64,000 bases of DNA from Candidatus Poribacteria bacterium (GTDB lineage Bacteria > Poribacteria > WGA-4E > WGA-3G). Positions within the stretch are counted from its first letter, which is position 1, and each line of letters opens with the position of its first letter. The position numbers and the translations under genes are program-made. The stretch lies in the NCBI GenBank assembly GCA_003635315.1, contig PYJD01000008.1:124001-188000 (forward strand). The letters are read 5' to 3'. Below the pieces are notes generated by a model. It was not told the origin of the DNA. It saw only the letters and a list, made by a program, of their open reading frames with translations, and made no database searches. Positions 46,372 through 55,169 of the stretch are shown here, piece by piece.

Positions 46372-47178
46372 TTACACAGGATCTGATTCAATATCCTTCA
46401 ATGAATTTTCTGGTAAAGGTTCAATCAAACTTGCTAAGTAATCTCTGTCCCGTTGCAGATCTTCCATTTTGTTATCGCCGGGAATGAATTCAACGTGTAT
46501 AAATCCATCGTATCCTGCCGAATTGAGCGTTTCGATAATCCTGCTGTAATCTACGACACCTTCAGCGATTCTACACGGTTTTCCATTCTCATCGAAATTC
46601 TGTGCATGTATATTGACAACATGTTCAGCCAGTTTTTGAGCAGCATCGTGGGGTTCATCTGCATCAATGCGAGACAATGGTTGATAATAGGTCTTAAGAG
46701 CGGGATTGTTTGTTTTTTCAATTACATCTAATATACTCTCAACAGAATCAGTGAGATGGTTATTATGCATTTCTAACCCTAATTTAATCCCTCTAAAATC
46801 AGCCCATTGAGATAGACTGACTAAACGGAAGAGTATTAGCCGTTTATCAACGGGTGAGATAGATTTTGATGGACCACCACCAGACCATATTCTTATCAGA
46901 TCGGTTCCGAGATCTTGTGCTATAACAAATGCTTCTTCAAAATACTTTTGATGTAGGTCCATTAGGGGATCTACATAAGAACCGTAAGCAGAAATTGTTA
47001 TGCCTTTTTGTAGTGCTAAACTATGTATCTTTTTAACATAGGATTTTTCATATTCGACGGGTATATGGGGTGGTTTTCCCCATACCTCTAATCCATCGAA
47101 ACCGTATTCGGCAGCAATATCAATTACTTCTTCCAAAGGCTTTTCTTGAAAGGCAATGGAGCATAGACCTAATTTCAT
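46372..47178 (-). CDS. Sugar phosphate isomerase/epimerase-like TIM barrel
   Basis: A 268-residue AP-endonuclease-2-type TIM barrel. MKLGLCSIAFQEKPLEEVID opens the barrel. YGFDGLEVWGKPPHI, LGLEMHNNHLTDS and FDGFIHVEFIPGD-like strands provide metal ligands (E, H, E). The family includes xylose isomerase-like epimerases and inosose dehydratases. The start is set at ATG 47178, where homology begins. The frame continues to 47301 through a hydrophobic, unlikely lead. The substrate is unknown; Gfo/Idh and other TIM-barrel genes in the window suggest polyol or sugar-acid metabolism. Confidence 0.82.
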   Translation of the reverse strand: MKLGLCSIAFQEKPLEEVIDIAAEYGFDGLEVWGKPPHIPVEYEKSYVKKIHSLALQKGITISAYGSYVDPLMDLHQKYFEEAFVIAQDLGTDLIRIWSGGGPSKSISPVDKRLILFRLVSLSQWADFRGIKLGLEMHNNHLTDSVESILDVIEKTNNPALKTYYQPLSRIDADEPHDAAQKLAEHVVNIHAQNFDENGKPCRIAEGVVDYSRIIETLNSAGYDGFIHVEFIPGDNKMEDLQRDRDYLASLIEPLPENSLKDIESDPV

Positions 47179-47566
47179 AGCAGTTACCCCACATATATAC
47201 TTCAATATTAGATAGGATACCACAATTATTAGCATATTGCAAACAAAGTTGGTGATGAAGATGGGTAATTTTTCTAATTTTGTACATTGATAATTTAACA
47301 CTTGTTTTATTCAAACGTCTGATATTTGCGTAAAATCAATGGTCTGGATATCTCAGATTCATTTGTATATTGTTAATGTATTATGTGAATTTGTGAAGAT
47401 GCATAATAGGTTTATGTTGGTTCTCATCTTATACTGTTCGGGGTTAGTCTGAATTGCGGATTACACGGATTACGAGGATAAGAGGGGTTGGTGTTGGGTG
47501 AGTGGTTTGGAAAGTGATGGTTTCTTGGGTGTCTAAATGCGATTTTGCGATTTTCGGACAATTACA
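47179..47566. other. Intergenic stretch before the decayed defence island
   Basis: No supported gene. It holds the dispersed repeat at 47445-47495. The remainder is AT-rich and contains the upstream region of the TIM-barrel gene; I see no convincing promoter there. Confidence 0.4.
47445..47495 (+). repeat. Dispersed repeat (TAGTCTGAAT… type), second copy
   Basis: TAGTCTGAATTGCGGATTAC, then ACGGATTACGAGGATAAGAGG. Related to 28786-28842 in the same orientation, and like it followed by ATGGTTTCTTGG. It marks the left border of the decayed island. Confidence 0.5.
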
Positions 47567-47842
47567 CTAAGCAACCCCCTTCTCATTACTCAATTCTCTA
47601 AGGATTTTGACATATTGATTTTCTAAAGCAGCACCACTCTCTTTACGTAGACTCTCCCAATCCAAACCTGCAGGAATTTTAGATGATGTGTTTGTAGGTA
47701 GTTTTCCCTGTTCGTCCGCGAGTTTCAGAAAGAGCAGATACGTGAGTTGTTCCACGAAATCTCCGTAACTTACTCCATCATCTCGAAGGGCATTACAGAA
47801 ATTCCATAGTTTTTGAACAATTGTTGTGGAATCATTTGACAT
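47567..47842 (-). pseudogene. Truncated HsdM N-terminal region
   Basis: Only 91 residues remain of a type I restriction-modification methylase. IVQKLWNFCNALRDDGVSYGDF and VEQLTYLLFLKLADEQ match the HsdM N-terminal helical domain, and GLDWESLRK and YVKILREL continue it. The methyltransferase domain with NPPY is absent, because the frame ends after 91 codons. In an intact enzyme this domain recognises DNA together with HsdS. It cannot methylate DNA alone. An HsdR N-terminal fragment lies 1.7 kb away on the same strand, so both are likely debris of one system, possibly rearranged. Confidence 0.85.
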
Positions 47843-47863
47843 GACTATTTCTCAAACATGAAA

Positions 47864-48259
47864 TCAGGTGTTTTCTGGTAGAACAACTAATTTGCTGACA
47901 CTGGCAAGTTTTCTGGCTATACTTTGCCGCGCCCTATTATCTGCAGGAAAGGGTGTAATATTGGCATGTCTGGGAGGTGGTTCGTCAAGAATGACCTTAA
48001 GGTTACAAGCAGTTACATCCCTCACAAATAGTTCGGCACGTGCCTTTATCGGTATTCCGCCTCGTTGGACATGATCAAATCCAATCTTCCATACTTCGCT
48101 GTCTGAAAGTTCTGTCGGTAATGATATTTGGAACACAGACAGATTTTCACTATTTTTAGGTGGAATAATTGCTCTATATCTTACCTCCCCCTTGACCTGA
48201 GAAAACTGATTGCTAAAACGAATAAAACGGGTGAGTTTTTCACCCGATGAGATATTCAT
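47864..48259 (-). CDS. Small protein of unknown function in the defence island
   Basis: A 131-residue soluble protein, complete with start and stop. PPPRHANITPFPADNRARQSIA near residues 95-115 is a distinctive pattern that I recall from small proteins encoded in pairs in toxin-antitoxin-like settings. The N-terminal half (GEKLTRFIRFSNQFS, FQISLPTELSD) has no motif I can name. It lies 21 bases upstream of the HsdM fragment on the same strand. The gene at 48532-48948 could be its partner. Codon use looks ordinary. Function unknown. Confidence 0.55.
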   Translation of the reverse strand: MNISSGEKLTRFIRFSNQFSQVKGEVRYRAIIPPKNSENLSVFQISLPTELSDSEVWKIGFDHVQRGGIPIKARAELFVRDVTACNLKVILDEPPPRHANITPFPADNRARQSIARKLASVSKLVVLPENT

Positions 48260-48337
48260 ATAAAATCCTTATTTAAACGACTTGTGCCAGTAAACCAATT
48301 ATTTTTAAAGTTATCACATATATTAGGTTTACCATAG

Positions 48338-48435
48338 AAACATATCGTCGTTACCAAATCAACACCAAATGCGAGTTTGGCATTTGTCGGGACTAAAGAG
48401 GGTGTTATAGACGTTTTTCTATAAACATATCGTCG
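48338..48435. repeat. Short repeat pair around a hairpin
   Basis: AAACATATCGTCG occurs at 48338-48350 and 48423-48435 in the same orientation. Between them CAAATGC (48366-48372) and GCATTTG (48380-48386) form a 7-bp stem. The segment is intergenic between two small unknown genes and resembles a non-coding insertion or regulatory repeat. Confidence 0.45.
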
Positions 48436-48531
48436 CTACGGTACTGAAAAAAGTTTAAAACAAAAAAAGATATCCAATTCTACCTGCTAATGTGAATTAT
48501 TATCTAACAATTAGTCATTTAGCATAACTCG

Positions 48532-48948
48532 TTATTTAAGGATGTTTAATAATGTCGTAAGAAAACTCGATAACATTGGCGTATCCGATAATTCACAAAT
48601 TCCCTCAACTTGACGGTTTTCTTCAAAGAACGCTCCGAATATAACGAGATTATCTCCATATATTCCTATGGTTGCGATTCCTTTCTTCGGCCTCCATTCC
48701 AAGCCAAGACTCCCATCCTCTGTCCACCCGAAATCTGGCATAGGTACATTGTTATCAAAAAGTATATCTAATAAGTAATAAGTATCATCATAAGCAGAAT
48801 CAGGGACAGGGTCAATTTCGTTATCCAAGGCATAAGCTTCCTCAGCTTCTTGTCGGATTTCGTCTAATTCGCTTTGCATCTGTTTACGAAACAGCACTTT
48901 ATTTGTGGGGGGTAGAAGGATATCGTGTTCCTTTTGTCCAGTTTCCAT
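48532..48948 (-). CDS. Small acidic protein of unknown function
   Basis: A 138-residue acidic protein. ELDEIRQEAEEAYALDNE forms a charged helix. GWTEDGSLGLEWRPKKGIATIGI then gives a beta hairpin, and FFEENRQVEGICEL another. The GSLGLEW stretch recalls small proteins paired with PPRHANI-type proteins (the gene at 47864), a possible toxin-antitoxin-like partnership, but I cannot name a family. The gene is complete, with ATG at 48948. It lies inside a segment otherwise made of broken defence genes, so it may be a survivor of the same import. Confidence 0.5.
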   Translation of the reverse strand: METGQKEHDILLPPTNKVLFRKQMQSELDEIRQEAEEAYALDNEIDPVPDSAYDDTYYLLDILFDNNVPMPDFGWTEDGSLGLEWRPKKGIATIGIYGDNLVIFGAFFEENRQVEGICELSDTPMLSSFLTTLLNILK

Positions 48949-48980
48949 ATTATGTCACCTACAAGTGTGCTTTAAGTTTG

Positions 48981-49290
48981 TTATTCATCCTCATCTCCCG
49001 ACAATTCTGCTAAAAGTGCGTGTCTGATATAATCATCGTGATGTTCACTGATGTCAGTAACATCAGATTACAACGTTCCTACTAATGCGATGAGCGGATC
49101 CGGGTGCTCTACAGAAGGTCCTTTAACGACATGTATCTTAGGACGAACAGTATTCTTGAGGTGTTTCTTTATTTCAGCAATATCAATATCCAACGTTCCT
49201 GCAAGTGCAAGCAGCGGATCGGTTTCCGTGTTTTTTCATCTCTATCTGTGCAGTCTGTAATTTTTGGGTTTCATGTAAAATATTTCTTAA
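48981..49290 (-). pseudogene. Broken antitoxin-like gene
   Basis: The minus-strand frame ending at 48981 encodes the tail HHDDYIRHALLAELSGDEDE, a pattern common at the end of small antitoxin-like proteins. An in-frame TAA interrupts it just upstream, in the run LIALVGTL*SDVTDIS. Before that, TETDPLLALAGTLDIDIAEI repeats the same DPLxALxGTL motif, so the region has been duplicated internally. Going further upstream, the frame shifts at an A-run near 49235, where KLQTAQIEMKK continues in another frame. The two frame defects make it a pseudogene. Confidence 0.65.
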
Positions 49291-49321
49291 GAGAATAAAA
49301 AATACTTGTAGTGAATGGATT

Positions 49322-49465
49322 ATATAGATATTTTACATTTATATATTACCATATTTCTACATGAAAAACAAAAAGAAGCTTCAATTTTGGCAAGTTGTTG
49401 AACGTTGTAGAGATCAGTAAATTTCCTGCCATCATCGGGAGTTGTGTAATTTTGATCCTCACACA
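49322..49465 (-). pseudogene. Possible coding relic next to the HsdR fragment
   Basis: A frame distinct from the HsdR fragment stays open and reads NYTTPDDGRKFTDLYNVQQL and then IEASFCFSCRNM before stopping near 49322. It looks like real protein but lacks a start and joins the HsdR frame out of phase. It may be the end of another defence or toxin gene fused by deletion. Family unknown. Confidence 0.35.
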
Positions 49466-49638
49466 ACACCACCGATGAAGAGGAGATAGTCTGCTCTCTG
49501 ATTAAATCTTAATGGATATTCGCGGATAGCAACACCAAGGGAAGCATCTGTATCATGTTCTGCATAATTCTGAATCTGCCAACCAGACGTTTCCAACATG
49601 CTATCTATGGTTTGACGTGCTTTGGCTTCAGGTGTCAT
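49459..49638 (-). pseudogene. Truncated HsdR N-terminus
   Basis: Starting at ATG 49638, MTPEAKARQTIDSMLETSGW and ASLGVAIREYPL lead into ADYLLFIGG, the standard N-terminus of type I restriction endonuclease HsdR just before its PD-ExK motif. The frame then stops, about 59 residues in, against roughly 1000 for the full subunit. The nuclease and helicase parts are lost. The longer frame from 49677 adds 13 residues that look untranslated. With the HsdM piece it shows that a type I system once stood here. Confidence 0.8.
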
Positions 49639-49692
49639 TAGATTATATTTAATGGACGGGTATAGAGACCCGTCCAACGATATTAGAATAAT

Positions 49693-50448
49693 CTATACAT
49701 TACAGATATCATAAGCGTGTTGCATCGCATCAAACGCATCACCTTTAGGACTGAACTCATGTCCAACGTACAGATCATATCCAGTTTCAACTATGGCACG
49801 CATGACTGCTGGATAATAGATTTCTTGTTCATTATCAAGATCACGTCGACCGGGATTACCGGCTGTATGATAATGTCCGATGTATTCGCCAAAATCGGTA
49901 ATATTGCGAATTAAATCACCTTCCATAATTTGCATATGGTAAATGTCATATAATAGTAAAGCTCGTGGTGAACCAACACCTTTACAAACTTCTACACCCC
50001 AATCCGTCTTATCACACTGATAATCTGGGTGGTTCACTTTACTATTCAATAGCTCAATATTGAGGTTAATACCTTTTTCTTCAGCTGCTTTGGTAACACG
50101 TGATAATCCAGCAATAGTGTTATCTCGACCCTCTTCGTCCGATCTCCCTTCACGGTTGCCTGAGAAACAGATTAGACCGGGTATATCATTTTCTGCTGCA
50201 ATATCAATATTCTTTAGGAGTTCATCTTCAATACGATCATGGTTGTCAGGATCGTTTAGCCCTGATGGTAGGGATGAATGACCTACGATTATACCGACAC
50301 GCATACCATGGTCTTGGACAGCAGACCACAATTCCTGAGGTAACATTTCTACGGATTTATAGCCGATGTCAGCAGCTTTTTTAATTACATCTAACGGTTC
50401 TTTGTCTCGACGGAAACCACCAAAACAGATGGATTGATTAATTGGCAT
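49693..50448 (-). CDS. Hydroxypyruvate isomerase-like TIM barrel
   Basis: A 251-residue TIM barrel of the Hyi type. NLNIELLNSKVNHPDYQCD matches the Hyi segment carrying one catalytic glutamate and the N-x-P turn. YDIYHMQIMEGD gives metal ligands, and VGHEFSPKGD the second glutamate. It would interconvert hydroxypyruvate and tartronate semialdehyde, or a related sugar acid. The length is normal for the family. It lies downstream of a Gfo/Idh gene on the same strand, which suggests a small sugar- or polyol-acid pathway. Confidence 0.85.
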   Translation of the reverse strand: MPINQSICFGGFRRDKEPLDVIKKAADIGYKSVEMLPQELWSAVQDHGMRVGIIVGHSSLPSGLNDPDNHDRIEDELLKNIDIAAENDIPGLICFSGNREGRSDEEGRDNTIAGLSRVTKAAEEKGINLNIELLNSKVNHPDYQCDKTDWGVEVCKGVGSPRALLLYDIYHMQIMEGDLIRNITDFGEYIGHYHTAGNPGRRDLDNEQEIYYPAVMRAIVETGYDLYVGHEFSPKGDAFDAMQHAYDICNV

Positions 50449-50563
50449 AATGTTTTACTCTCTTTCTCATTAAAAATACAAAATAACCCCTTAATCGGAT
50501 AGAACACTAATACTAATAGAATTAGATTCTTCCAAAGGGAGAAATTCTTTCTATAACTGTTTC

Positions 50564-51529
50564 TTATAAATCAACTGCTTTTCCAGTTTCAAAGGATGTA
50601 CTGGCAGCGAGCATAATTCTAAGTGTCTGTAATGCATCACTATAGGGTGAAAGAATCTCTGAATCATCACCGGATTTAACAGCATCAATAAACACTCGAT
50701 CACGATCTTTTCCACCTTCACCGGATAAGGGTTCGGTTTCACCCTTTATGTTAACGTTATTGGGTCCACCGACAGTAACGACCAAGCCCCGAGTAAAGAC
50801 CTCCAAATGAACCCGTCCGAAACCTTCTAAAGCACATGCGGAAACGATGTTTGCTACGGCACCGTTTTCAAATTCGATATTGACCATACTAATATCATCA
50901 ACATCATAATTCTCGATATGTGTCATACTCCCGCTGTTTGCTACACCGTGGACAGTTTTTCCATCGCTTCCAACGAGAAACCGTGCCAGATCGAAGATAT
51001 GGGTAGTCTGTTCAACGTGTTGTCCACCTGATTCAGCGCGGACTCTCCACCAAGGAGTTCCCGGCATTCCACCCATCCAATAACCGAGTGCACCGAGAAT
51101 TTGTGGTTGTTCTTCGAGCATCTTTTTTGCATTCTGTGCATTACCACCATAACGCCAATGATATCCAACACTTGTAATCACACCACTCTGTTCCACATGG
51201 TCATTAATAATGACCGCAGGTTCAAGTTCGGAATGGATTGGTTTTTCAATGAACATGGCAATACCTTGTTCACAAGCAATCCGTTCTTGTTCTCCATGTG
51301 CGAATGGTGGCGTACAAATATAAACTGCATTTAAATCTTCTTTATCGTACATTTCACGGTAATCAGAGTATGCATTACCACCATATTCTTCAGCTCGTGC
51401 TTTTGCCCTATCTTCGGATATATCACACATGGCACAGAATTCGACATCCTCAAAGTTGTCTTTCAGGTTACGCATATGTGCACCTGCCATACCACCTGTA
51501 CCGATAAATCCGAGTTTAACTTTGTCCAT
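50564..51529 (-). CDS. Gfo/Idh/MocA-family oxidoreductase
   Basis: A 321-residue dehydrogenase. KLGFIGTGGMAGAHMRNLKD is the Rossmann glycine motif. CTPPFAHGEQ and FIEKPIHSELEPAV (E-K-P motif) follow. AESGGQHVEQTTHIFDLARFL carries the conserved histidine and aspartate of the catalytic face. It resembles scyllo-inositol or myo-inositol 2-dehydrogenase-like enzymes. It is on the minus strand, divergent from the IolE-like gene at 51681 with a 150-base gap that would hold both promoters. This supports a polyol pathway with the two TIM-barrel enzymes around it. Confidence 0.87.
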   Translation of the reverse strand: MDKVKLGFIGTGGMAGAHMRNLKDNFEDVEFCAMCDISEDRAKARAEEYGGNAYSDYREMYDKEDLNAVYICTPPFAHGEQERIACEQGIAMFIEKPIHSELEPAVIINDHVEQSGVITSVGYHWRYGGNAQNAKKMLEEQPQILGALGYWMGGMPGTPWWRVRAESGGQHVEQTTHIFDLARFLVGSDGKTVHGVANSGSMTHIENYDVDDISMVNIEFENGAVANIVSACALEGFGRVHLEVFTRGLVVTVGGPNNVNIKGETEPLSGEGGKDRDRVFIDAVKSGDDSEILSPYSDALQTLRIMLAASTSFETGKAVDL

Positions 51530-51680
51530 ATTATCTCCTTAAGATTAGGTCGTAACTATATATACATAGGTTTTTAATAGTCTATCAAAAGACAACATTT
51601 ATTGCAAGTCCTACGAAATTTTGATATAATTTAATGGATGAATAAACGGTTTCAGATAATGTGTTATGAGGAGAAAAATT

Positions 51681-52472
51681 ATGGGATTTAAATTTGGATA
51701 TAGTACTTTACGATGGCAAGAACCGGATTTTGAGGAACTATTAAAACAGCTTAAAGATGCAGGATGGGATGGTTGGGAGATGCGTCAATCATTGGAATGG
51801 GTGGGTTCACCGAAGGATATACGAAAAACCTGTGACAATGTTGATTTACCTATTGCGGCAGTTACCGCCCGCGGGTTGCCTATAGATAAGAATGAGAATC
51901 AGATGGAGTTAAATAAGCGACGAATTGACTTTGCCGCTGAGGTAGAAGCAGATTGCTTTATGTTTATGGGGGCTGGTAAACCGAAAGATAGACCTGTTGA
52001 TAACACAGACTTGGCTCAGCTTGCAGATGTATCAGAGGATTGGGCAGAATACGCATCTCAATACGGTTTAGATGTTTGCTATCATATACATACGAATACG
52101 ACCGTTGATTCTATTGAAGATTGGGCAAAGTATATGAGTCTTCTAAGAAAGTGTAAATTATGTATTGATGTATCCCATTCTGCATTATGGGGATATGATC
52201 CAATTGAATCTATACGTAGATACCAAGATGTCCTTGTTTATATGCATCTTCAAGATTATTCCGGTTATTCAGGAGGGAATGGTGATTCATACGAAGTAGA
52301 CTGGGTGGATGTTGGTGAAGGTGATGCAATGGATTTTCCAGGAATTATGAATGCCTTGGAAGAAATAGGATATGATCGTTGGATTACAGCATGTCCAGGA
52401 ATGGTAGAAGATCGGAGTGATGAAGAACGTATGAGTGTAAATCGGGAATATCTACGTGAAATTGGATATTAA
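51681..52472 (+). CDS. IolE-like sugar phosphate isomerase/inosose dehydratase TIM barrel
   Basis: A 263-residue TIM barrel. GFKFGYSTLRWQEPDFEELL starts the barrel, with DGWEMRQSLEWVG, CYHIHTNTTVDSIED and CIDVSHSALWGYDP placing the H, D and H metal ligands. The match is to the inosose dehydratase / xylose isomerase-like group. The start at ATG 51681 is decided by GAGGAG six bases upstream; an ATG at 51666 lies before that site. It is divergent from Gfo/Idh and followed 48 bases later by the GlmL-like gene. Confidence 0.83.
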   Translation: MGFKFGYSTLRWQEPDFEELLKQLKDAGWDGWEMRQSLEWVGSPKDIRKTCDNVDLPIAAVTARGLPIDKNENQMELNKRRIDFAAEVEADCFMFMGAGKPKDRPVDNTDLAQLADVSEDWAEYASQYGLDVCYHIHTNTTVDSIEDWAKYMSLLRKCKLCIDVSHSALWGYDPIESIRRYQDVLVYMHLQDYSGYSGGNGDSYEVDWVDVGEGDAMDFPGIMNALEEIGYDRWITACPGMVEDRSDEERMSVNREYLREIGY

Positions 52473-52520
52473 TTATCTTATATAATTTGATCCACTTGTC
52501 AGGAAGTAAAGGAAATAAAT

Positions 52521-54338
52521 ATGAATGAGTCCGCGGAGAATATCCGCTCTATTCTTGCAACTGATTGTGGTAGCACAACTACTAAGGCAATTCTCATAGA
52601 AAAGAGAGATGATGAATACCATCTTATAGTCCGTGGAGAAGCCCCCACAACTGTTGAAGCACCTGTTGAAGATGTTACAGCTGGGGTGATTAATGCTATA
52701 ACAGAGGTAGAAGAACTTGCAGGACGTAAACTCCTTGATAATGGTGTTATCTTAAAGCCGCAGACAGGTGATGACGGTGTAGATATCTATATATCAACCA
52801 GTAGTGCAGGTGGTGGTCTACAGATGATGGTTGCAGGTGTTGTGCGTAATCTTACTGGAGAAAGTGCAGAACGTGCAGCTTTGGGGGCTGGTGCAATTGT
52901 TATGGATGTCATTGCATCAAATGACAAACGATTACCACATGAAAAGATTGAGAGAATACGTCATCTCCGTCCAGATATGTTACTTTTATCTGGTGGAATA
53001 GATGGTGGAACGACATCTCATGTAGTAGAATTAGCAGAGATCATTGCTGCTGCGCGTCCACAACCCCGATTGGGAATTGCTTATGAGTTACCATTAATCT
53101 ATGCTGGAAATATCGATGCACAAGAACTAATTAGGGAACGTTTAGATGATGTCATGTCTTTGGAGATTGTAGATAACTTACGACCGGTCTTAGAACGTGA
53201 AGAACTCATGCCTACCCGTTACAAGATTCAGGAACAGTTTCTTGAACATGTAATGGCACATGCACCGGGATATAAGAAACTAATTGAGTGGACAGATGCT
53301 CCAATAATGCCAACGCCTGGTGCAGTAGGAGAAATAATTCAAACAGTATCGTCTCAGCAGAACATCCAAGTGATCGGTGTTGACATCGGTGGTGCAACGA
53401 CGGATGTATTTTCAGTATTTAAGAATAAAGATTCAGAACCCATTTTTAATAGAACTGTCAGTGCTAACCTGGGCATGAGTTATAGTGTATCGAATGTCCT
53501 TGCTGAAGCAGGTATAGAGAACATCCTCCGTTGGGTACCATTTGAGATTCAATTAGGGGATCTAAGAAATCGAGTAAAGAATAAGATGATCCGTCCCACA
53601 ACGATTCCACAGACATTGCAGGAATTAGTATTGGAACAGGCAATCGCTCGAGAGGCATTAAGATTAGCCTTTGAACAACATAAACAGTTAGCAGTTGAAT
53701 TGCGGGGAGTTCAACAACAGCGAACTATTGCTGAAGCATTTGACCAAGCAGAAAGTGGACAAACGCTTGTAAATATGTTGTCATTAGATATGATAGTGGG
53801 CAGTGGAGGTGTACTCTCACATGCCCCACGTCGACAGCAATCTATGTTAATGATGATAGATGCCTTTCAACCTGAAGGTATAACCCACCTTGCTGTTGAT
53901 AGTATTTTTATGATGCCTCAACTGGGTGTCTTGGCACAGGTAAATGCAGAAGCTGCAACACAGGTATTTGAGAGAGACTGTCTAATTCATCTTGGTACAT
54001 GTATATCACCTGTAGGCGTATCTAAGGATGGTGATCCTTGTCTCACAATCGAGATTGTATATGAAGGAAGGGATAACATTGTTGAGGAAATTCCATATGG
54101 TGAACTCAGAATGTATCCCTTGGGTATAGGGGAAACGGTAACGGTAAAACTACAACCCTCACGAAAATTTGATCTTGGGACGGGTCATGGGAATTCTGTT
54201 GAAAGAAAAGTATCTGGAGGTGTAGTAGGTATCGTAATAGATACCCGAGGAAGACCTTTGGAGATTCCAACAGATTCTGATCATAGAGTAGAACAGTTGG
54301 CAAAATGGCAAAATGCTTTGGATTCATATCCGGTGTAA
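52521..54338 (+). CDS. GlmL/MutL-family ATPase (glutamate mutase accessory type)
   Basis: A 605-residue actin/Hsp70-fold ATPase. ATDCGSTTTKAILIEK at residues 13-28 is the phosphate-1 loop, and VIGVDIGGATTDVFSVF near residue 286 the second. LLLSGGIDGGTTSHVV and VGSGGVLSHAP match further ATP-binding positions. MutL/GlmL proteins are encoded next to glutamate mutase in fermenters, where they are thought to maintain the B12 enzyme. No glutamate mutase subunits (glmE, glmS) are in this window, so it may serve another process. Length is normal (around 460-610). Confidence 0.85.
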   Translation: MNESAENIRSILATDCGSTTTKAILIEKRDDEYHLIVRGEAPTTVEAPVEDVTAGVINAITEVEELAGRKLLDNGVILKPQTGDDGVDIYISTSSAGGGLQMMVAGVVRNLTGESAERAALGAGAIVMDVIASNDKRLPHEKIERIRHLRPDMLLLSGGIDGGTTSHVVELAEIIAAARPQPRLGIAYELPLIYAGNIDAQELIRERLDDVMSLEIVDNLRPVLEREELMPTRYKIQEQFLEHVMAHAPGYKKLIEWTDAPIMPTPGAVGEIIQTVSSQQNIQVIGVDIGGATTDVFSVFKNKDSEPIFNRTVSANLGMSYSVSNVLAEAGIENILRWVPFEIQLGDLRNRVKNKMIRPTTIPQTLQELVLEQAIAREALRLAFEQHKQLAVELRGVQQQRTIAEAFDQAESGQTLVNMLSLDMIVGSGGVLSHAPRRQQSMLMMIDAFQPEGITHLAVDSIFMMPQLGVLAQVNAEAATQVFERDCLIHLGTCISPVGVSKDGDPCLTIEIVYEGRDNIVEEIPYGELRMYPLGIGETVTVKLQPSRKFDLGTGHGNSVERKVSGGVVGIVIDTRGRPLEIPTDSDHRVEQLAKWQNALDSYPV

Positions 54339-54441
54339 TCGATATAGACTATAGTAATAGACAAAACTGTAATGCTGTAATGAAACATAGACGTGCGTCA
54401 AACTATATTGGCTGATTGACATTTATTAGTAGAACGATCGT

Positions 54442-54554
54442 ATTTGATTTCTATTAAAAAATATTTTCATTACCGGTGGTTAGGTATGAAACGGGAAATC
54501 ACTTAATTGTAGTTAATGCTACAAAAAAGAGACATTCTCTTTTAGAAATTTTTT
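54442..54554. repeat. 113-bp TIR element, copy 2 (degenerate ends)
   Basis: Left end ATTTGATTTCTA (54442-54453), right end TAGAAATTTTTT (54543-54554). The interior (CATTACCGGTGGTTAGGTATGAAAC, later GCTACAAAAAAGAGACATT) aligns with the copies at 31585 and 56511. It stops 2 bases before the stop codon of the minus-strand gene at 54557. Confidence 0.6.
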
Positions 54555-54556
54555 TA

Positions 54557-55042
54557 TTACTCCAGAGAATCAAACCATAATATAAAACCAGTACACACTC
54601 CAAACCCAGTTAACGAACCGATTGCGGTCCATTTCAGACGCTGAATACGAACTGACTTTCTATATGTTTTTGAATAGTGCCATACATATTCAGGTGATTT
54701 TCCAAGCAATCGGTAAGGTGGGACGGTAGGTTTTTGGACCAGAATCAACAATGGTGAAATTATATCAATAAGAGCACTACATCCAATTGCATATGATAAA
54801 TTTACATCTGTTGGGTAGTATTCTAAGCCTCCGCTACTCCCCTCAGCATTAACTAACCCGGTATAACAGCCCGTGCAAAAACCTATGCCACTGATACTAA
54901 AACCAGTAATTAACCACAAGCCTATATCGACATCTGTTTTTGCATCTATTGCTGCTTGTTTTTGTATAACGGTGAGTTCTGCATAAGTAGAGTTGATGAT
55001 GAAAGTTGATAATATCAGGACAATAAGTATATACTTTTTCAA
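54557..55042 (-). CDS. Exported small membrane-associated protein of unknown function
   Basis: A 161-residue protein with a Sec signal peptide (KKYILIVLILSTFIINSTYA, cleavage expected after YA). Two or three hydrophobic segments follow: LWLITGFSISGIGFCTGCYTG, YAIGCSALIDIISPLLILV and TAIGSLTGFGVCTGFILWF. GFCTGCYTG and GFGVCTGF form a duplicated pattern. A basic stretch lies between the last two helices. The start is supported by AGAGGAG upstream. I do not recognise the family. Its stop abuts a 113-bp TIR element. Confidence 0.6.
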   Translation of the reverse strand: MKKYILIVLILSTFIINSTYAELTVIQKQAAIDAKTDVDIGLWLITGFSISGIGFCTGCYTGLVNAEGSSGGLEYYPTDVNLSYAIGCSALIDIISPLLILVQKPTVPPYRLLGKSPEYVWHYSKTYRKSVRIQRLKWTAIGSLTGFGVCTGFILWFDSLE

Positions 55043-55169
55043 TAATTATCTCCTCTGTACTTCGTATGTTGTAACTATATAATACTAAATAAACCGATTG
55101 AATACAATTAATTTCAACGAATATATAAAATTTACAGAGACACTTAGATGAATATGGAGCGGATATATA

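Noticed and set aside
49051..49298. Two plus-strand frames of 64-69 residues
   Set aside because: They are antisense to a recognisable broken antitoxin-like gene on the minus strand.
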